Shown piece after piece: positions 28,767 to 40,153 of a stretch of 64,000 bases of DNA. The stretch's first letter is position 1. Each line of letters begins with the position of its first letter. Origin of the DNA: Streptomyces sp. CB01373 (GTDB lineage Bacteria > Actinomycetota > Actinomycetes > Streptomycetales > Streptomycetaceae); the NCBI RefSeq assembly GCF_002803075.1, contig NZ_NNBK01000002.1, forward strand, positions 124,001 through 188,000. The letters are read 5' to 3'. The position numbers and the translations under genes are program-made. Below the pieces are notes generated by a model, which saw nothing but the letters and a program-made list of their open reading frames with translations, searched no databases and was not told the DNA's origin.

Positions 28767-29648
28767 ATGTTCGGCCGCTGGCTGGGAAACCGGACGAACC
28801 GGGTGCAACAGGCAAGTCCGCTCGCGGCGGTGCAGACCCCGCCCGACGCCGGGGTGCTGAGCTGCCGGGTGCTCGATCCGATCAACGAACCGCTGGGGCA
28901 CGCGGAGTTCACCGTGAGCGACGCGATGGGGCGCACGGTGGTCGCCGGCGGCACGGATCCGTACGGATTGTTCCTGGCGACGGTCCCGGCGGGAGAGTAC
29001 CGGCTCGCCATCTCCGCGGAGGGGTACAGGCCGCACCGCGCGACCGTGTTCGTCCGTGAGAACACCCTGGCCCCGTTGGGCGATGTGACCCTCCAGGCCG
29101 CCCAGCCGCCGGACCTGCCGGCGCCGGGCGACTGGGAGATGGAGGCGGCGCACTCCTCGATCGGCTTCACCGCCCGGCACATCGGGCTGGCCCGGATCCA
29201 CGGGCGGTTCAACTCCTTCGCCGGGGCGGTGCGGATCGCCGACCCCGTGGAGCGGTCCGCGATGCACGTGGTGATCGACGCCTCGTCCATCGACACGAAC
29301 GTACGGATGCGCGACGACCATCTGCGCTCGGCGGACTTCCTGGACGCGGCGAACTTCCCGACGCTCGAGTTCTACAGCGAGCGGTGCGTGCACAGGGGCG
29401 GCAGCCGATGGGCCGTCACCGGCGCGCTGTCGCTGCACGGCGTGACGCGTACGGTCACCCTCGACGTGGAGTACCTCGGGCTCGGCAACGGCATCGAGGG
29501 CGAGGTGCGGGCGGCCTGCCGGGCCACCACCGAACTGCACCGGGACGACTACACGGTGAGCTGGCAGACGATGCTGGCACGGGGGATCGCCGTGGTCGGG
29601 CCGACCATCCAGGTCACCCTCGACGTGCAGCTCGTCCCCAAGGCCTGA
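28767..29648 (+). CDS. YceI-domain protein with N-terminal carboxypeptidase-regulatory-like domain
   Basis: 293 aa. Residues ~30-110 (LSCRVLDPINEPLGHAEFTV, YGLFLATVPAGEYRLAISA) are a transthyretin/CarboxypepD_reg-like beta-sandwich. Residues ~125-293 are a YceI lipocalin fold (WEMEAAHSSIGFTARHIGLA, RIHGRFNSFAGAV, MRDDHLRSADFLDAANFPTL, GALSLHGVTRTVTLDVEYLG). YceI proteins bind polyisoprenoid or other lipids. No signal peptide is visible, so it may be cytoplasmic. ATG 28767 has GGGGTGG upstream; ATG 28749 is an alternative. The ~200 bp before it are clearly richer in AT than the genes around. Confidence 0.85.
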   Translation: MFGRWLGNRTNRVQQASPLAAVQTPPDAGVLSCRVLDPINEPLGHAEFTVSDAMGRTVVAGGTDPYGLFLATVPAGEYRLAISAEGYRPHRATVFVRENTLAPLGDVTLQAAQPPDLPAPGDWEMEAAHSSIGFTARHIGLARIHGRFNSFAGAVRIADPVERSAMHVVIDASSIDTNVRMRDDHLRSADFLDAANFPTLEFYSERCVHRGGSRWAVTGALSLHGVTRTVTLDVEYLGLGNGIEGEVRAACRATTELHRDDYTVSWQTMLARGIAVVGPTIQVTLDVQLVPKA

Positions 29649-29708
29649 CAGCCGGCCGGGCACGGCGGCCGTCCCGGACGCCGCCGACCGCCTCACGTCG
29701 GGGTGCCG

Positions 29709-29714
29709 GACAAT
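29709..29714 (+). promoter_or_regulatory. candidate -10 (GACAAT) of a leaderless promoter
   Basis: GACAAT ends 6 nt before GTG 29721. The same hexamer precedes hemW at 52674. Confidence 0.35.
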
Positions 29715-29720
29715 GGCCCC

Positions 29721-29966
29721 GTGAGCGATGTGAGACACGTACTGGTGCTGCCCGACCGCGATGCCGCGGAGGAGGCGGCGCAGGCGCTCGCGGAGCGGTT
29801 CGCGGTCGACGAGGAACCGCGGATCGTCCGCGACGCGCTGGCCGGTGAGGACGACGCCGAGGACGCGCAGTGGCTTGTCCTCCTCCGGGACGAGGGGGAA
29901 CGGCTCGATCCGGCGGAGCTGGACGCGTTCGCCGGGGAGTGGGAGGGCTGGCGGGAGGAGCCCTAG
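29721..29966 (+). CDS. 81-aa acidic protein of unknown function
   Basis: Starts VSDVRHVLVLPDRDAAEEA and is strongly acidic throughout (DEEPRIVRDALAGEDDAEDA, ERLDPAELDAFAGEWEGW). An alpha/beta ribonuclease-inhibitor-E-like small fold is conceivable, but no family is recognised with confidence. It lies between the YceI gene and holA, same strand. GTG start set by the leaderless -10. Confidence 0.7.
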   Translation: MSDVRHVLVLPDRDAAEEAAQALAERFAVDEEPRIVRDALAGEDDAEDAQWLVLLRDEGERLDPAELDAFAGEWEGWREEP

Positions 29967-30034
29967 CCGTCCCGCGACCCTCCTCGCGTCCCGCGCCGGG
30001 GGCGTTGTCGGTGGTCCGTGGGATGCTTGTCGCG

Positions 30035-31024
30035 ATGGCCAGGAAGACTGCGAACGACGACCTTCTCGCCCCGGTGACGCTAGCCGTGGGGCAGGAGGAC
30101 CTCCTGCTCGACCGTGCCGTGCGGGAGGTGGTGGCCGCCGCCAGGGCCGCCGACGCCGACACGGACGTACGGGACCTCACCCCGGACCAGTTGCAGCCCG
30201 GCACGCTCGCCGAGCTGACCAGTCCGTCGCTCTTCGCCGAGCGCAAGGTCGTGGTCGTGCGCAACGCGCAGGACCTGTCGGCCGACACCGTCAAGGACGT
30301 CAAGGCGTACCTGGGGTCGCCCGCCGAGGAGATCACGCTGGTGCTGCTGCACGCGGGCGGCGCCAAGGGCAAGGGTCTGCTCGACGCCGCGCGCAAGATC
30401 GGCGCGCGCGAGGTGGCCTGCCCGAAGATGACCAAGCCGGCCGACCGTCTCGCCTTCGTGCGGGGCGAGTTCCGCGGGCTCGGGCGCTCGGCCACACCAG
30501 AGGCGTGCCAGGCGCTGGTCGACGCGATCGGCAGCGATCTGCGGGAGCTGGCGTCCGCGGTGGCGCAGTTGGCCGCCGACGTCGAGGGAACGATCGACGA
30601 GGCCGTCGTCGGCCGCTACTACACCGGGCGGGCCGAGGCGTCCAGCTTCACGGTCGCCGACCGGGCCGTCGAGGGACGGGCTGCGGAGGCGCTGGAGGCG
30701 CTGCGGTGGTCCCTGGCCACCGGCGTGGCCCCGGTGATGATCACCAGCGCGCTCGCCCAGGGCGTGCGGGCGATCGGGAAGCTTTCGTCCGCGCGCGGCG
30801 GCCGTCCGGCCGACCTGGCGCGGGAACTGGGCATGCCGCCCTGGAAGATCGACCGCGTCCGGCAGCAGATGCGCGGCTGGACCCCGGACGGCGTGGCCGT
30901 CGCCCTGCGCGCCGTCGCCGAGGCCGACGCGGGTGTCAAGGGCGGCGGCGACGACCCCGAGTACGCCCTGGAGAAGGCGGTCGTCGCCATCGCCCGGGCG
31001 GCCCGCTCCAGAGGACGCGCCTGA
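30035..31024 (+). CDS. holA: DNA polymerase III subunit delta
   Basis: 329 aa. Clamp-loader delta subunit that opens the beta clamp. Features: VTLAVGQEDLLLDRAVREVV, the conserved SLFAERKVVVVRNAQDL, the AAA-like domain, RELASAVAQLAADV and the C-terminal LARELGMPPWKIDRVRQQMRGW. ATG 30035 gives MARKTANDD; an in-frame ATG lies 12 nt upstream. It reads toward rpsT, which is convergent, as in many actinobacteria. Confidence 0.94.
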   Translation: MARKTANDDLLAPVTLAVGQEDLLLDRAVREVVAAARAADADTDVRDLTPDQLQPGTLAELTSPSLFAERKVVVVRNAQDLSADTVKDVKAYLGSPAEEITLVLLHAGGAKGKGLLDAARKIGAREVACPKMTKPADRLAFVRGEFRGLGRSATPEACQALVDAIGSDLRELASAVAQLAADVEGTIDEAVVGRYYTGRAEASSFTVADRAVEGRAAEALEALRWSLATGVAPVMITSALAQGVRAIGKLSSARGGRPADLARELGMPPWKIDRVRQQMRGWTPDGVAVALRAVAEADAGVKGGGDDPEYALEKAVVAIARAARSRGRA

Positions 31025-31068
31025 CATGCCCCGCACCACCGGCTGAGCTGCCCTGCACCACCGGCTCA

Positions 31069-31353
31069 GACGCCCGGCGCCGCCCCGTTTCGGGTCACCC
31101 ATGACGTGCCGCCCCGCGCCGCCCCGTCTCGGGTTGCTCATGGTGTGGCGGCCCGCGCCGCCCGTCTCGGGTCACCCATGACGTGCCGCCCCGCGCCGCC
31201 CCGTTTCGGGTCGCTCATGGTGTGGCGGCCCGCGCCGCCCCGTCTCGCGTCGCTCATGGTGTGGCGGCCCGCCTCGCCCCGCTCGGCGCGATCCCATGAC
31301 ATGCCGCCGGCGTCTCGCCCCGCGCAACCCATGACGTGGCGCCCCACGTCAAC
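31069..31353. repeat. 39-bp imperfect tandem repeat array (about 7 units)
   Basis: The unit core CCGCCCCGTCTCGGGT is followed by RCYCATGRYGTG. Successive ATG landmarks fall at 31101, 31140, 31178, 31217, 31256, 31296 and 31331, spacing 39, 38, 39, 39, 40 and 35. Two variants (ATGACGTGCC and ATGGTGTGGC) partly alternate. It lies in the holA-rpsT convergent gap. Both strands are open through parts of it, but no start site or protein family is evident. Confidence 0.85.
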
Positions 31354-31655
31354 CCGCGGCAAAGGCCCCCTTCACGCTTCCGAGACCTTCAGGCCCCCGC
31401 GGCCTCACGCCTTCGCGTTCCTCGCGCATCCGCGCCCCTCACGCTCCCCCGACACGCCGAGGACCCCGTCGCTCTCCCTGGGGAAAGGGAGTGCGACGGG
31501 GTCCTCGGGTCACGCCGTTCGGTTCCGCGCCCGCGTGGCGAACGCAGGCCGCGCGCGGAGCCGGGGGGCCGGTCGGGGGCGGATGAGAGAGGGCCCGCCC
31601 TGGGTCCTTCCGGCCACTCGGATCCCTGAGGATCCGTTCAGATCAGGGAAGGAGA
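31354..31655. other. remainder of the holA-rpsT convergent gap
   Basis: Holds the strong hairpin at 31457-31508 and otherwise no recognisable gene. The first ~100 bp are C-rich decayed-looking sequence continuing from the tandem repeats. Confidence 0.5.
31457..31508. terminator. long bidirectional terminator between holA and rpsT
   Basis: Perfect 16-bp outer arms (31457-31472 with 31493-31508) plus an inner CTCCCT/AGGGAG stem. It sits 147 bp past the rpsT stop and serves two convergent genes. Confidence 0.75.
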
Positions 31656-31922
31656 TCAGCCCTTGAGGGTCGTCACCTTGGTGGCCAGCGCCGACTTCTT
31701 GTTGGCGGCCGCGTTCTTGTGGATGACGCCCTTCGAGACGGCCTTGTCGAGCTGACGCGCGGCAGCGCGCTGCAGCTCGGTGGCCTTCTCGGTGTCACCC
31801 GCGGCAACGGCCTCGCGGGCCTTGCGGATCGCGGTCTTCAGAGAGGACTTGACGGCCTTGTTGCGCAGCCGGGCCTTCTCGTTGGTCTTGTTCCGCTTGA
31901 TCTGGGACTTGATGTTCGCCAC
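31656..31922 (-). CDS. rpsT: 30S ribosomal protein S20
   Basis: 88 aa, the usual length: [20 protein letters not shown] and the basic helical repeats [34 protein letters not shown]. It binds 16S rRNA early in 30S assembly. AAAAGG precedes the start. The gene is divergent from lepA, a conserved arrangement. Confidence 0.98.
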   Translation of the reverse strand: MANIKSQIKRNKTNEKARLRNKAVKSSLKTAIRKAREAVAAGDTEKATELQRAAARQLDKAVSKGVIHKNAAANKKSALATKVTTLKG

Positions 31923-32142
31923 GAATGAGCCTTTTCAGGTTCTGGCACGGGGCCGCACGGGTCCCGTACCGCTGATTTCTTGAGATGTGCCTCGCGCGAA
32001 GAGTGCATGAGACACAGTCGCCCAGGCTACCAGCGGCCCGCTGGGTGGCCCAAACCGGTCCCCGGTCCGCGCCCGTGGGACCATGGAAGCTACGTATCGT
32101 TCCGACCCGAGGCACAAGGCGCCTCAAGAAACAGGACCCTGC

Positions 32143-34011
32143 GTGCCCGCGACCCCTGACAACGTGCCCGAGCCGAGCCGTACCGCCCCGGCTCTGATCC
32201 GCAATTTCTGCATCATCGCGCACATCGACCACGGCAAGTCCACCCTCGCCGACCGGATGCTCCAGCTGACCGGGGTGGTCGAGCAGCGGCAGATGCGCGC
32301 CCAGTACCTCGACCGCATGGACATCGAGCGCGAGCGCGGCATCACGATCAAGTCCCAGGCGGTGCGCCTGCCGTGGGCCCCCACCCACGACCCCGGCAAC
32401 ACGCACATCCTCAACATGATCGACACCCCGGGGCACGTCGACTTCACCTACGAGGTCTCGCGGTCGCTCGCCGCCTGCGAGGGGACCGTCCTGCTCGTCG
32501 ACGCGGCCCAGGGCATCGAGGCCCAGACCCTCGCCAACCTCTACCTGGCGATGGAGAACGACCTCACGATCATCCCGGTCCTCAACAAGATCGACCTGCC
32601 GGCCGCCCAGCCGGAGAAGTTCGCCGAGGAGCTGGCCAACCTCGTCGGCTGCGACCCCGACGACGTGCTGAAGGTCTCCGCCAAGACCGGCCTCGGCGTC
32701 GACGCGCTGCTCGACCGGGTGGTCAAGGAGATCCCGGCCCCGGTCGGCGTCGCCGACGCCCCCGCCCGCGCGATGATCTTCGACTCCGTCTACGACTCCT
32801 ACCGCGGCGTCGTGACCTACGTCCGTGTCATCGACGGCCAGCTCGGCAAGCGCGAGCGGATCCGGATGATGTCCACGGGCGCCACCCACGAGCTGCTGGA
32901 GATCGGCACCAACTCCCCGGAGATGCTGCCGGCCGACGGCCTCGGCGTGGGCGAGGTGGGCTATCTGATCACCGGTGTGAAGGACGTCCGGCAGTCCAAG
33001 GTCGGTGACACCGTCACCAGCCAGCACAAGGGCGCCGAGGAGGCGCTCGGCGGCTACAAGGACCCGAAGCCGATGGTCTTCTCCGGCCTGTATCCGCTGG
33101 ACGGCTCCGACTACCCCGAGCTGCGCGAGGCGCTGGACAAGCTCCAGCTCAACGACGCCGCCCTGGTCTACGAGCCGGAGACCTCCGCCGCCCTCGGCTT
33201 CGGCTTCCGCGTCGGCTTCCTCGGCCTGCTCCACCTGGACGTGATCCGTGAGCGGCTCGAGCGCGAGTTCGGTCTCGACCTGATCGCCACCGCCCCCAAC
33301 GTGGTCTACCGCGTGCTGATGGAGGACGGCACCGAGCACACGGTGACCAACCCCAGCGAGTTCCCCGAGGGGAAGATCGACGAGGTGCACGAGCCGGTCG
33401 TACGGGCCACGATCCTCGCACCGACCGAGTTCATCGGCTCGATCATGGAGCTGTGCCAGACCCGCCGCGGCACCCTCCTCGGCATGGACTACCTCTCCGA
33501 GGACCGCGTCGAGATCCGCTACACCCTCCCGCTCGCCGAGATCGTCTTCGACTTCTTCGACCAGCTCAAGTCCAAGACCCGCGGCTACGCCTCCCTCGAC
33601 TACGAGCCCACCGGCGAGCAGAGCAGTTCCCTGGTCAAGGTCGACATCCTGCTGCACGGCGACAAGGTGGACGCCTTCTCGGCGATCACCCACAAGGACC
33701 AGGCGTACGCGTACGGCGTGCGGCTCGTGGCCAAGCTCAGGGAGCTCATCCCGCGGCAGAGCTTCGAGGTGCCCGTCCAGGCCGCCATCGGCTCCCGGGT
33801 GATCGCCCGCGAGACCATCCGCGCCATCCGCAAGGACGTCCTCGCCAAGTGCTACGGCGGTGACATCTCCCGCAAGCGGAAGCTGCTCGAGAAGCAGAAG
33901 GAAGGCAAGAAGCGCATGAAGATGGTGGGTTCCGTGGAGGTTCCGCAGGAGGCCTTCATCGCGGTGCTCTCCAGCGACGACAGCGCGGGGTCGGCCAAGG
34001 GCAAGAAGTGA
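32143..34011 (+). CDS. lepA: elongation factor 4 (LepA)
   Basis: 622 aa translational GTPase. G1 [16 protein letters not shown], switch region [14 protein letters not shown]3 DTPGHVDF, G4 NKIDLP, EF-G-like domains II, III and V, and the LepA C-terminal domain ([25 protein letters not shown]). It back-translocates or remodels stalled ribosomes. GTG 32143 gives [20 protein letters not shown] lies upstream. Confidence 0.97.
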   Translation: MPATPDNVPEPSRTAPALIRNFCIIAHIDHGKSTLADRMLQLTGVVEQRQMRAQYLDRMDIERERGITIKSQAVRLPWAPTHDPGNTHILNMIDTPGHVDFTYEVSRSLAACEGTVLLVDAAQGIEAQTLANLYLAMENDLTIIPVLNKIDLPAAQPEKFAEELANLVGCDPDDVLKVSAKTGLGVDALLDRVVKEIPAPVGVADAPARAMIFDSVYDSYRGVVTYVRVIDGQLGKRERIRMMSTGATHELLEIGTNSPEMLPADGLGVGEVGYLITGVKDVRQSKVGDTVTSQHKGAEEALGGYKDPKPMVFSGLYPLDGSDYPELREALDKLQLNDAALVYEPETSAALGFGFRVGFLGLLHLDVIRERLEREFGLDLIATAPNVVYRVLMEDGTEHTVTNPSEFPEGKIDEVHEPVVRATILAPTEFIGSIMELCQTRRGTLLGMDYLSEDRVEIRYTLPLAEIVFDFFDQLKSKTRGYASLDYEPTGEQSSSLVKVDILLHGDKVDAFSAITHKDQAYAYGVRLVAKLRELIPRQSFEVPVQAAIGSRVIARETIRAIRKDVLAKCYGGDISRKRKLLEKQKEGKKRMKMVGSVEVPQEAFIAVLSSDDSAGSAKGKK

Positions 34012-34062
34012 CCGTCCGCTAGCCCGGAGCGGGCGGACGCGACCCGGTGAACCGGGTGAAAA

Positions 34063-34097
34063 AGGGGCCCGTCGTGCGAAAGCGCGGCGGGCCTCTC
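34063..34097 (+). terminator. terminator hairpin after lepA
   Basis: GGGGCCCGTCGTGC / GCGCGGCGGGCCTC with GAAA tetraloop, about 55 bp past the stop. Confidence 0.65.
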
Positions 34098-34182
34098 CGC
34101 ATCCGCCCGGTAGCTCTCCGTGGAAGTGCCCGGGCGCGGCCCCTTACGCGGTGGCCGGTCGCGCCTTAGTCTGATCCTGCCT

Positions 34183-34204
34183 GTTAGTTACTCGTGAGTT
34201 AAAC
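34183..34204. promoter_or_regulatory. imperfect palindrome upstream of the acyl-CoA synthetase gene
   Basis: GTTAGTTACTCGTGAGTTAAAC centres on ACTCGTGAGT and includes TTACTCGTGAGTTAA. It is AT-rich against the local background and lies 77 bp before the start. A TetR-type fatty-acid regulator site is a reasonable guess; the regulator is not identified. Confidence 0.45.
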
Positions 34205-34280
34205 AAGAGTCCGAACCACCATCCGTGAGTCACCCAGCCGCAAAGAGCCAGCCGCACCGCCGCGGGCCCCGGAGGATGTC

Positions 34281-36155
<1,875 letters not shown>

Positions 36156-36472
36156 CCGCACGGTGTGACCGTAGGGGGCGAGACCACCGGACCTGGCCGG
36201 TCCGGGGCTCCCGCCCTGCAGTCGATTTCGCCTGTCCGCCTTTCACTGATCTTGCGGACAGCGGGAATTCGGCGAAGAGGCCTTGGATGAGTGTGATGGC
36301 CGCCCTACCGCGTGCCGCGATGGCGCTATGGGCGGACACGGCCGGAGGAGATGCTTGTGAAAGTCGTGGTCGATCACGCGAACGGCCGCTAGGCTGAATG
36401 ATCCTCAGGGCGCCCGGCCAGCCAGAAGCGGCCTCGGTGCACACGGCTAGGCAGAGAAAGCGTACTCATCTG
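36156..36472. other. 317-bp junction between core genes and the restriction island
   Basis: Contains the terminator at 36187-36205 and a possible hsdR -10 box TAGGCT at 36390-36395. No gene, tRNA, integrase site or direct repeat was recognised. It is the left limit of the accessory block. Confidence 0.5.
36187..36205 (+). terminator. terminator hairpin after the acyl-CoA synthetase gene
   Basis: CCGGACC / GGTCCGG with 5-nt loop, flanked by a weaker GGGCGAG/CTCCCGCCC outer stem. Confidence 0.6.
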
Positions 36473-39400
36473 ATGAGCGCAGGTGGCGCGGCGCGCACGC
36501 CGGACCCCAGGCTTGCGGAACTAGCCCGCACCTCACGGAACTTCGGCTTCCTGTACGATCCCCTGCCATTGCTCGTCGCCTATGGCGCCGCAGCCGAAGC
36601 CCACGTCTTCACCGATCCGAACACCTCGCTGCTCAAGTCCCGCCAGTTCGGCGAGGCCCTCGCCTCCGACCTTGTCCTCCGGGGCCGTGTCCCGTACTCC
36701 GGCAGCAAGCAGATCGAGCGCCTTGCGGTCCTGGACCGTGAGGGCTATCTGCACGGCAACGTGAAGGACGCCTTCCACGAGGTCCGGGTTCTGGGCAACA
36801 AGGCCAGCCACGACGGCTACGACAACCCCGACGACGCGTTCCGGGCGCTGCGGACCTGTCACCGCCTGGGCGTCTGGTACTACCGCCTGCTCACCGCCTC
36901 CCGGGACCAGCGCACCTTCGTGCCGCCAGACCCTGACCGCACCCCGGCCGCCGAGAACCGTGCCCTGCGCACGCAGGTGGCTGAGGCACGCCAGGCCTTG
37001 GAAGAGGCGCGCCTCAGCTACGAGGGTCAGACGACCCACGCACAGGCCGAACAGGCCGCCCGTGCGGCCGCTGAACAGGAGTTGGCCGCCGCCACCGCCG
37101 AGCGTGAGGAGCTGGCCCGCCAGGTCGAGGCCATGCGCGACCAGCTTGCGGCCCTTCAGCAGGCGCAGTCCGCCGACGACAACCGTCTGCTGCGCCGGCA
37201 GGCCACCGACCCGGCCGCCGCCTCCGAGTCCGTGGCCGAACGTGCCCGGCTGCTGGACAACGCCGAGCAGGCCGCCCGCGAACCCCTCACCGAGGCCCAG
37301 GTGCGCACGCGCCTGGACGAGATGCTCACCGAGGCGGGCTGGAGCGTCCAGGACGCGGGCGCCGACCTCAACCTCCATGTGCAGGGCGACCGGCGCGGCA
37401 GCGGCGTCGCCGTCCGCGAGGTGACCACCGCGACGGGCCGCGCCGACTACGCCCTGTACGTGGAGCGCAAGCTCGTCGGCGTGATCGAGGCCAAGCGGGA
37501 GGGCGCGGACCTGACCGCCGCCCAGGCCCAGGCCGACCGGTACGCGGACCACCCCACCGACGCACAGCAGCGCCTGATCGCCTGGCGCACGCCACTGCCG
37601 TTCCGCTACGTCTCGGACGGCGGCGAGACCCGGTTTCGCAACACCCTCGACCCGGACTCGCGGACCCGACGCATCTTCTCCTTCCACCAGCCCCGCACCC
37701 TGGCCCGGTGGATCCGTCAGGCCGAGCAGGACCCGCAAGCCCCCTCGTACCGCGCCCGGCTGCGCCACCGGATGCCCGAACTCGACGAACGCCCGCTCCG
37801 TCCCGCCCAGATCAAGGCGGTGCGCGGGGTCGAGGAGTCCGTCGCGCTCGGCAAGGGGCAGCAGGGCACCGGCCAGTCCCGCTCCCTGGTGCAGATGGCG
37901 ACCGGCGCCGGCAAGACCTACACGGCGGTCACGTTCGCCTACCGGATGCTCAAGTACGCCCAGGCCGAGCGCGTCCTGTTCCTGGTGGACCGCAACAACC
38001 TGGGCGCCCAGGCACAGACCGAGTTCGAGAACTTCACCACCCCCGACACCAACCGCACCTTCGCCGAACTGTTCAACGTGCAGCGCCTGGGCGTCGAGGG
38101 CATGAACCCGTCGGCGAAGGTCGTCGTCTCCACGGTGCAGCGTCTGTACATGGAGCTGACCGGGGCCAGCGTGCCCGCGCGGACGGACGCTGACGGCGAG
38201 GAGGAGTATTCCTACGAGGCGCCGGGTGAGATCGCCGTCGGCTACAGCCGGAACATCCCGCCGGAGTCCTTCGACCTGATCGTCGTCGACGAGTGCCACC
38301 GCTCCATCTACGGCAAGTGGCGCTCCGTCCTGGAGTACTTCGACGCGCCGATCGTCGGCCTGACCGCGACGCCGGTCGCGCAGACCTTCGGCTACTTCAA
38401 CGGAAATCTGGTCAGCGAGTACACCTACCAGGAGGCCGTCGCCGACGGCGTCAACGTCGACTTCCAGGTGTACGAGATCCTGACCCGGATAACGGGCGAG
38501 GGCGGAGTCATCGCCCAGGGCACCATCCCCGTCCGCGACCGTCGCACCCGCCGGCAGCGCTACGAGGACTTCGACGAGGACGTCACCTACGGCGCCAGGG
38601 AAGTCGGCGTCGGCGTGATCAGCAAGGATCAGCTGCGCACGGTGATCCGCACCTTCCGTGAGCGCCTGTTCACCGAGATCTTTCCCGACCGGGCCAAGCG
38701 CGACCAGGAGACCGGCGAGCTGCTGTGGGACGAGATGTACGTCCCCAAGACCCTCATCTTCGCCAAGAACGACAACCACGCCGAGGAGATCGTCGAGGTC
38801 GTCCGGGACGTCTTTGGCAAGGGTGACGACTTCTGCGCGAAGATCACACACGCGGCGAGGAAGCCTGCCGAACGCCTTTCCGACTTCCGCAACCTGCCGC
38901 AGCTGCGCATCGCGGTCACCGTGGACATGATCGCGACCGGGACGGATGTCAAGCCGCTGGAGTGCCTGCTGTTCCTGCGCGACGTCAACAGCTGGGCCTA
39001 CTTCGAGCAAATGAAGGGCCGGGGTGCCCGGACCCTGTCGTTGACCGAGTTCGAGCGTGTCACGCCGGGCGTCGGCCCCAAGACGCACTTCGTGATCGTC
39101 GACGCGGTGGGGGTGACCCGCAAGGACAAGGTGGACGCGGGCCCGCTGGAGCGGCACACGGAGAAGGACCTCAACCTGGAGAAACTCCTCCGCCTGACCG
39201 CCCGGGGTGTCGCGGAGGACGAGCATGTCTCCACCCTGGCCTCACGCCTCGCCAAGCTCGACCTCCAGATGACGGACGAGGAACGGGCCGAGATCGAGAC
39301 CCTCAGCAATGGCGTGCCCCTGAAGACCATCGTGCACAACATGGTCGAAGCCGTCGCCGTCGACGAACAGGCCAGGACCAGGGAGGCCGCGGAACAACTC

Positions 39401-40153
39401 GGCCTCGACCCGGACAAGGCTGTCAGAGCCTCCGTCGAGCGTGCCCTGCAGCCGCTGGCATCCAACCCCGCACTGCGGAGCCGGCTGCTGGAGATGCGCC
39501 GCGCGAAGGACATCCTGTACGACGAGACCAGCCGCGACGCCCTCGTGTCCGCCGGCGCCGTCGCGGAGGACGAGTCGACGGCGCGCGACACGGTTCGTGA
39601 CTGGCGGGCGTACGTGGACGACCACCGGGACGAGATGGCGGCACTCTCCCTCGCCTTCGCCGCCGGTTCACAGGTCCCGCCGCGCGAGGCCCTCCGGCGC
39701 CTCAAGGACCTGACGCGCTCCGTGGCCCGCCCGCCGCGCGCCTGGACACCGGACCGGCTGTGGCGCTCCTACGAACAGGTGGGCGAGGCCGTGACAGCGG
39801 ACCGTTCCGCCGCCCGGACCGCGGCCGACCTGCTCGCGCTGCTGCGGTACGAACTGGCGGGCGGCGCGGAGAACGGCGCCGAGCCGCCCCGCCCCCACCA
39901 GGAGGCGGTCCAGGAGCGGTACGCGGCCTGGCTGGTGAAGCAGGAACAGGCCGACGCGAACTTCACCCCGACCGAGCGCTGGTGGCTGGACCACATCGCC
40001 GGTGCCACGGTCAAGCGTGTACGCTTCGACACCGCCGACCTCGACTACGCCCCGTTCACCATGCGAAACGGCACGGACGGCTTCCTCGCGGAGTTCGGCG
40101 AGACGAGGGCGGAAGAAATCCTCGACGAACTGGACAGGGAGCTGGGCGCGTGA
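36473..40153 (+). CDS. hsdR: type I restriction enzyme R subunit
   Basis: 1226 aa. The N-terminal DUF4145-like domain (LARTSRNFGFLYDP...NKASHDGYDNPDD) is followed by a long coiled coil (about residues 160-260). The nuclease core has GRADYALYVERKLVGVIEAK, a D...ExK site near 324-341. The translocase has Walker A MATGAGKTYTA (~475-485), the DECH box in IVVDECHRSIYG (~605), motif III LTATP and the C-terminal helicase motifs (IATGTDVKPLE, QMKGRGAR). It cuts unmodified DNA after translocation. The ATG at 36473 has no strong ribosome site; an upstream ATG at 36398 is open. Its stop overlaps hsdS by four bases. Confidence 0.94.
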   Translation: MSAGGAARTPDPRLAELARTSRNFGFLYDPLPLLVAYGAAAEAHVFTDPNTSLLKSRQFGEALASDLVLRGRVPYSGSKQIERLAVLDREGYLHGNVKDAFHEVRVLGNKASHDGYDNPDDAFRALRTCHRLGVWYYRLLTASRDQRTFVPPDPDRTPAAENRALRTQVAEARQALEEARLSYEGQTTHAQAEQAARAAAEQELAAATAEREELARQVEAMRDQLAALQQAQSADDNRLLRRQATDPAAASESVAERARLLDNAEQAAREPLTEAQVRTRLDEMLTEAGWSVQDAGADLNLHVQGDRRGSGVAVREVTTATGRADYALYVERKLVGVIEAKREGADLTAAQAQADRYADHPTDAQQRLIAWRTPLPFRYVSDGGETRFRNTLDPDSRTRRIFSFHQPRTLARWIRQAEQDPQAPSYRARLRHRMPELDERPLRPAQIKAVRGVEESVALGKGQQGTGQSRSLVQMATGAGKTYTAVTFAYRMLKYAQAERVLFLVDRNNLGAQAQTEFENFTTPDTNRTFAELFNVQRLGVEGMNPSAKVVVSTVQRLYMELTGASVPARTDADGEEEYSYEAPGEIAVGYSRNIPPESFDLIVVDECHRSIYGKWRSVLEYFDAPIVGLTATPVAQTFGYFNGNLVSEYTYQEAVADGVNVDFQVYEILTRITGEGGVIAQGTIPVRDRRTRRQRYEDFDEDVTYGAREVGVGVISKDQLRTVIRTFRERLFTEIFPDRAKRDQETGELLWDEMYVPKTLIFAKNDNHAEEIVEVVRDVFGKGDDFCAKITHAARKPAERLSDFRNLPQLRIAVTVDMIATGTDVKPLECLLFLRDVNSWAYFEQMKGRGARTLSLTEFERVTPGVGPKTHFVIVDAVGVTRKDKVDAGPLERHTEKDLNLEKLLRLTARGVAEDEHVSTLASRLAKLDLQMTDEERAEIETLSNGVPLKTIVHNMVEAVAVDEQARTREAAEQLGLDPDKAVRASVERALQPLASNPALRSRLLEMRRAKDILYDETSRDALVSAGAVAEDESTARDTVRDWRAYVDDHRDEMAALSLAFAAGSQVPPREALRRLKDLTRSVARPPRAWTPDRLWRSYEQVGEAVTADRSAARTAADLLALLRYELAGGAENGAEPPRPHQEAVQERYAAWLVKQEQADANFTPTERWWLDHIAGATVKRVRFDTADLDYAPFTMRNGTDGFLAEFGETRAEEILDELDRELGA

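Noticed and set aside
31069..31353. CRISPR array
   Set aside because: The units are contiguous with no unique spacers, and there are no cas genes.
31106..31666. 186-codon frame through the 39-bp repeats
   Set aside because: It is produced by the in-phase repeat period; no ribosome site, and the minus strand is equally open.
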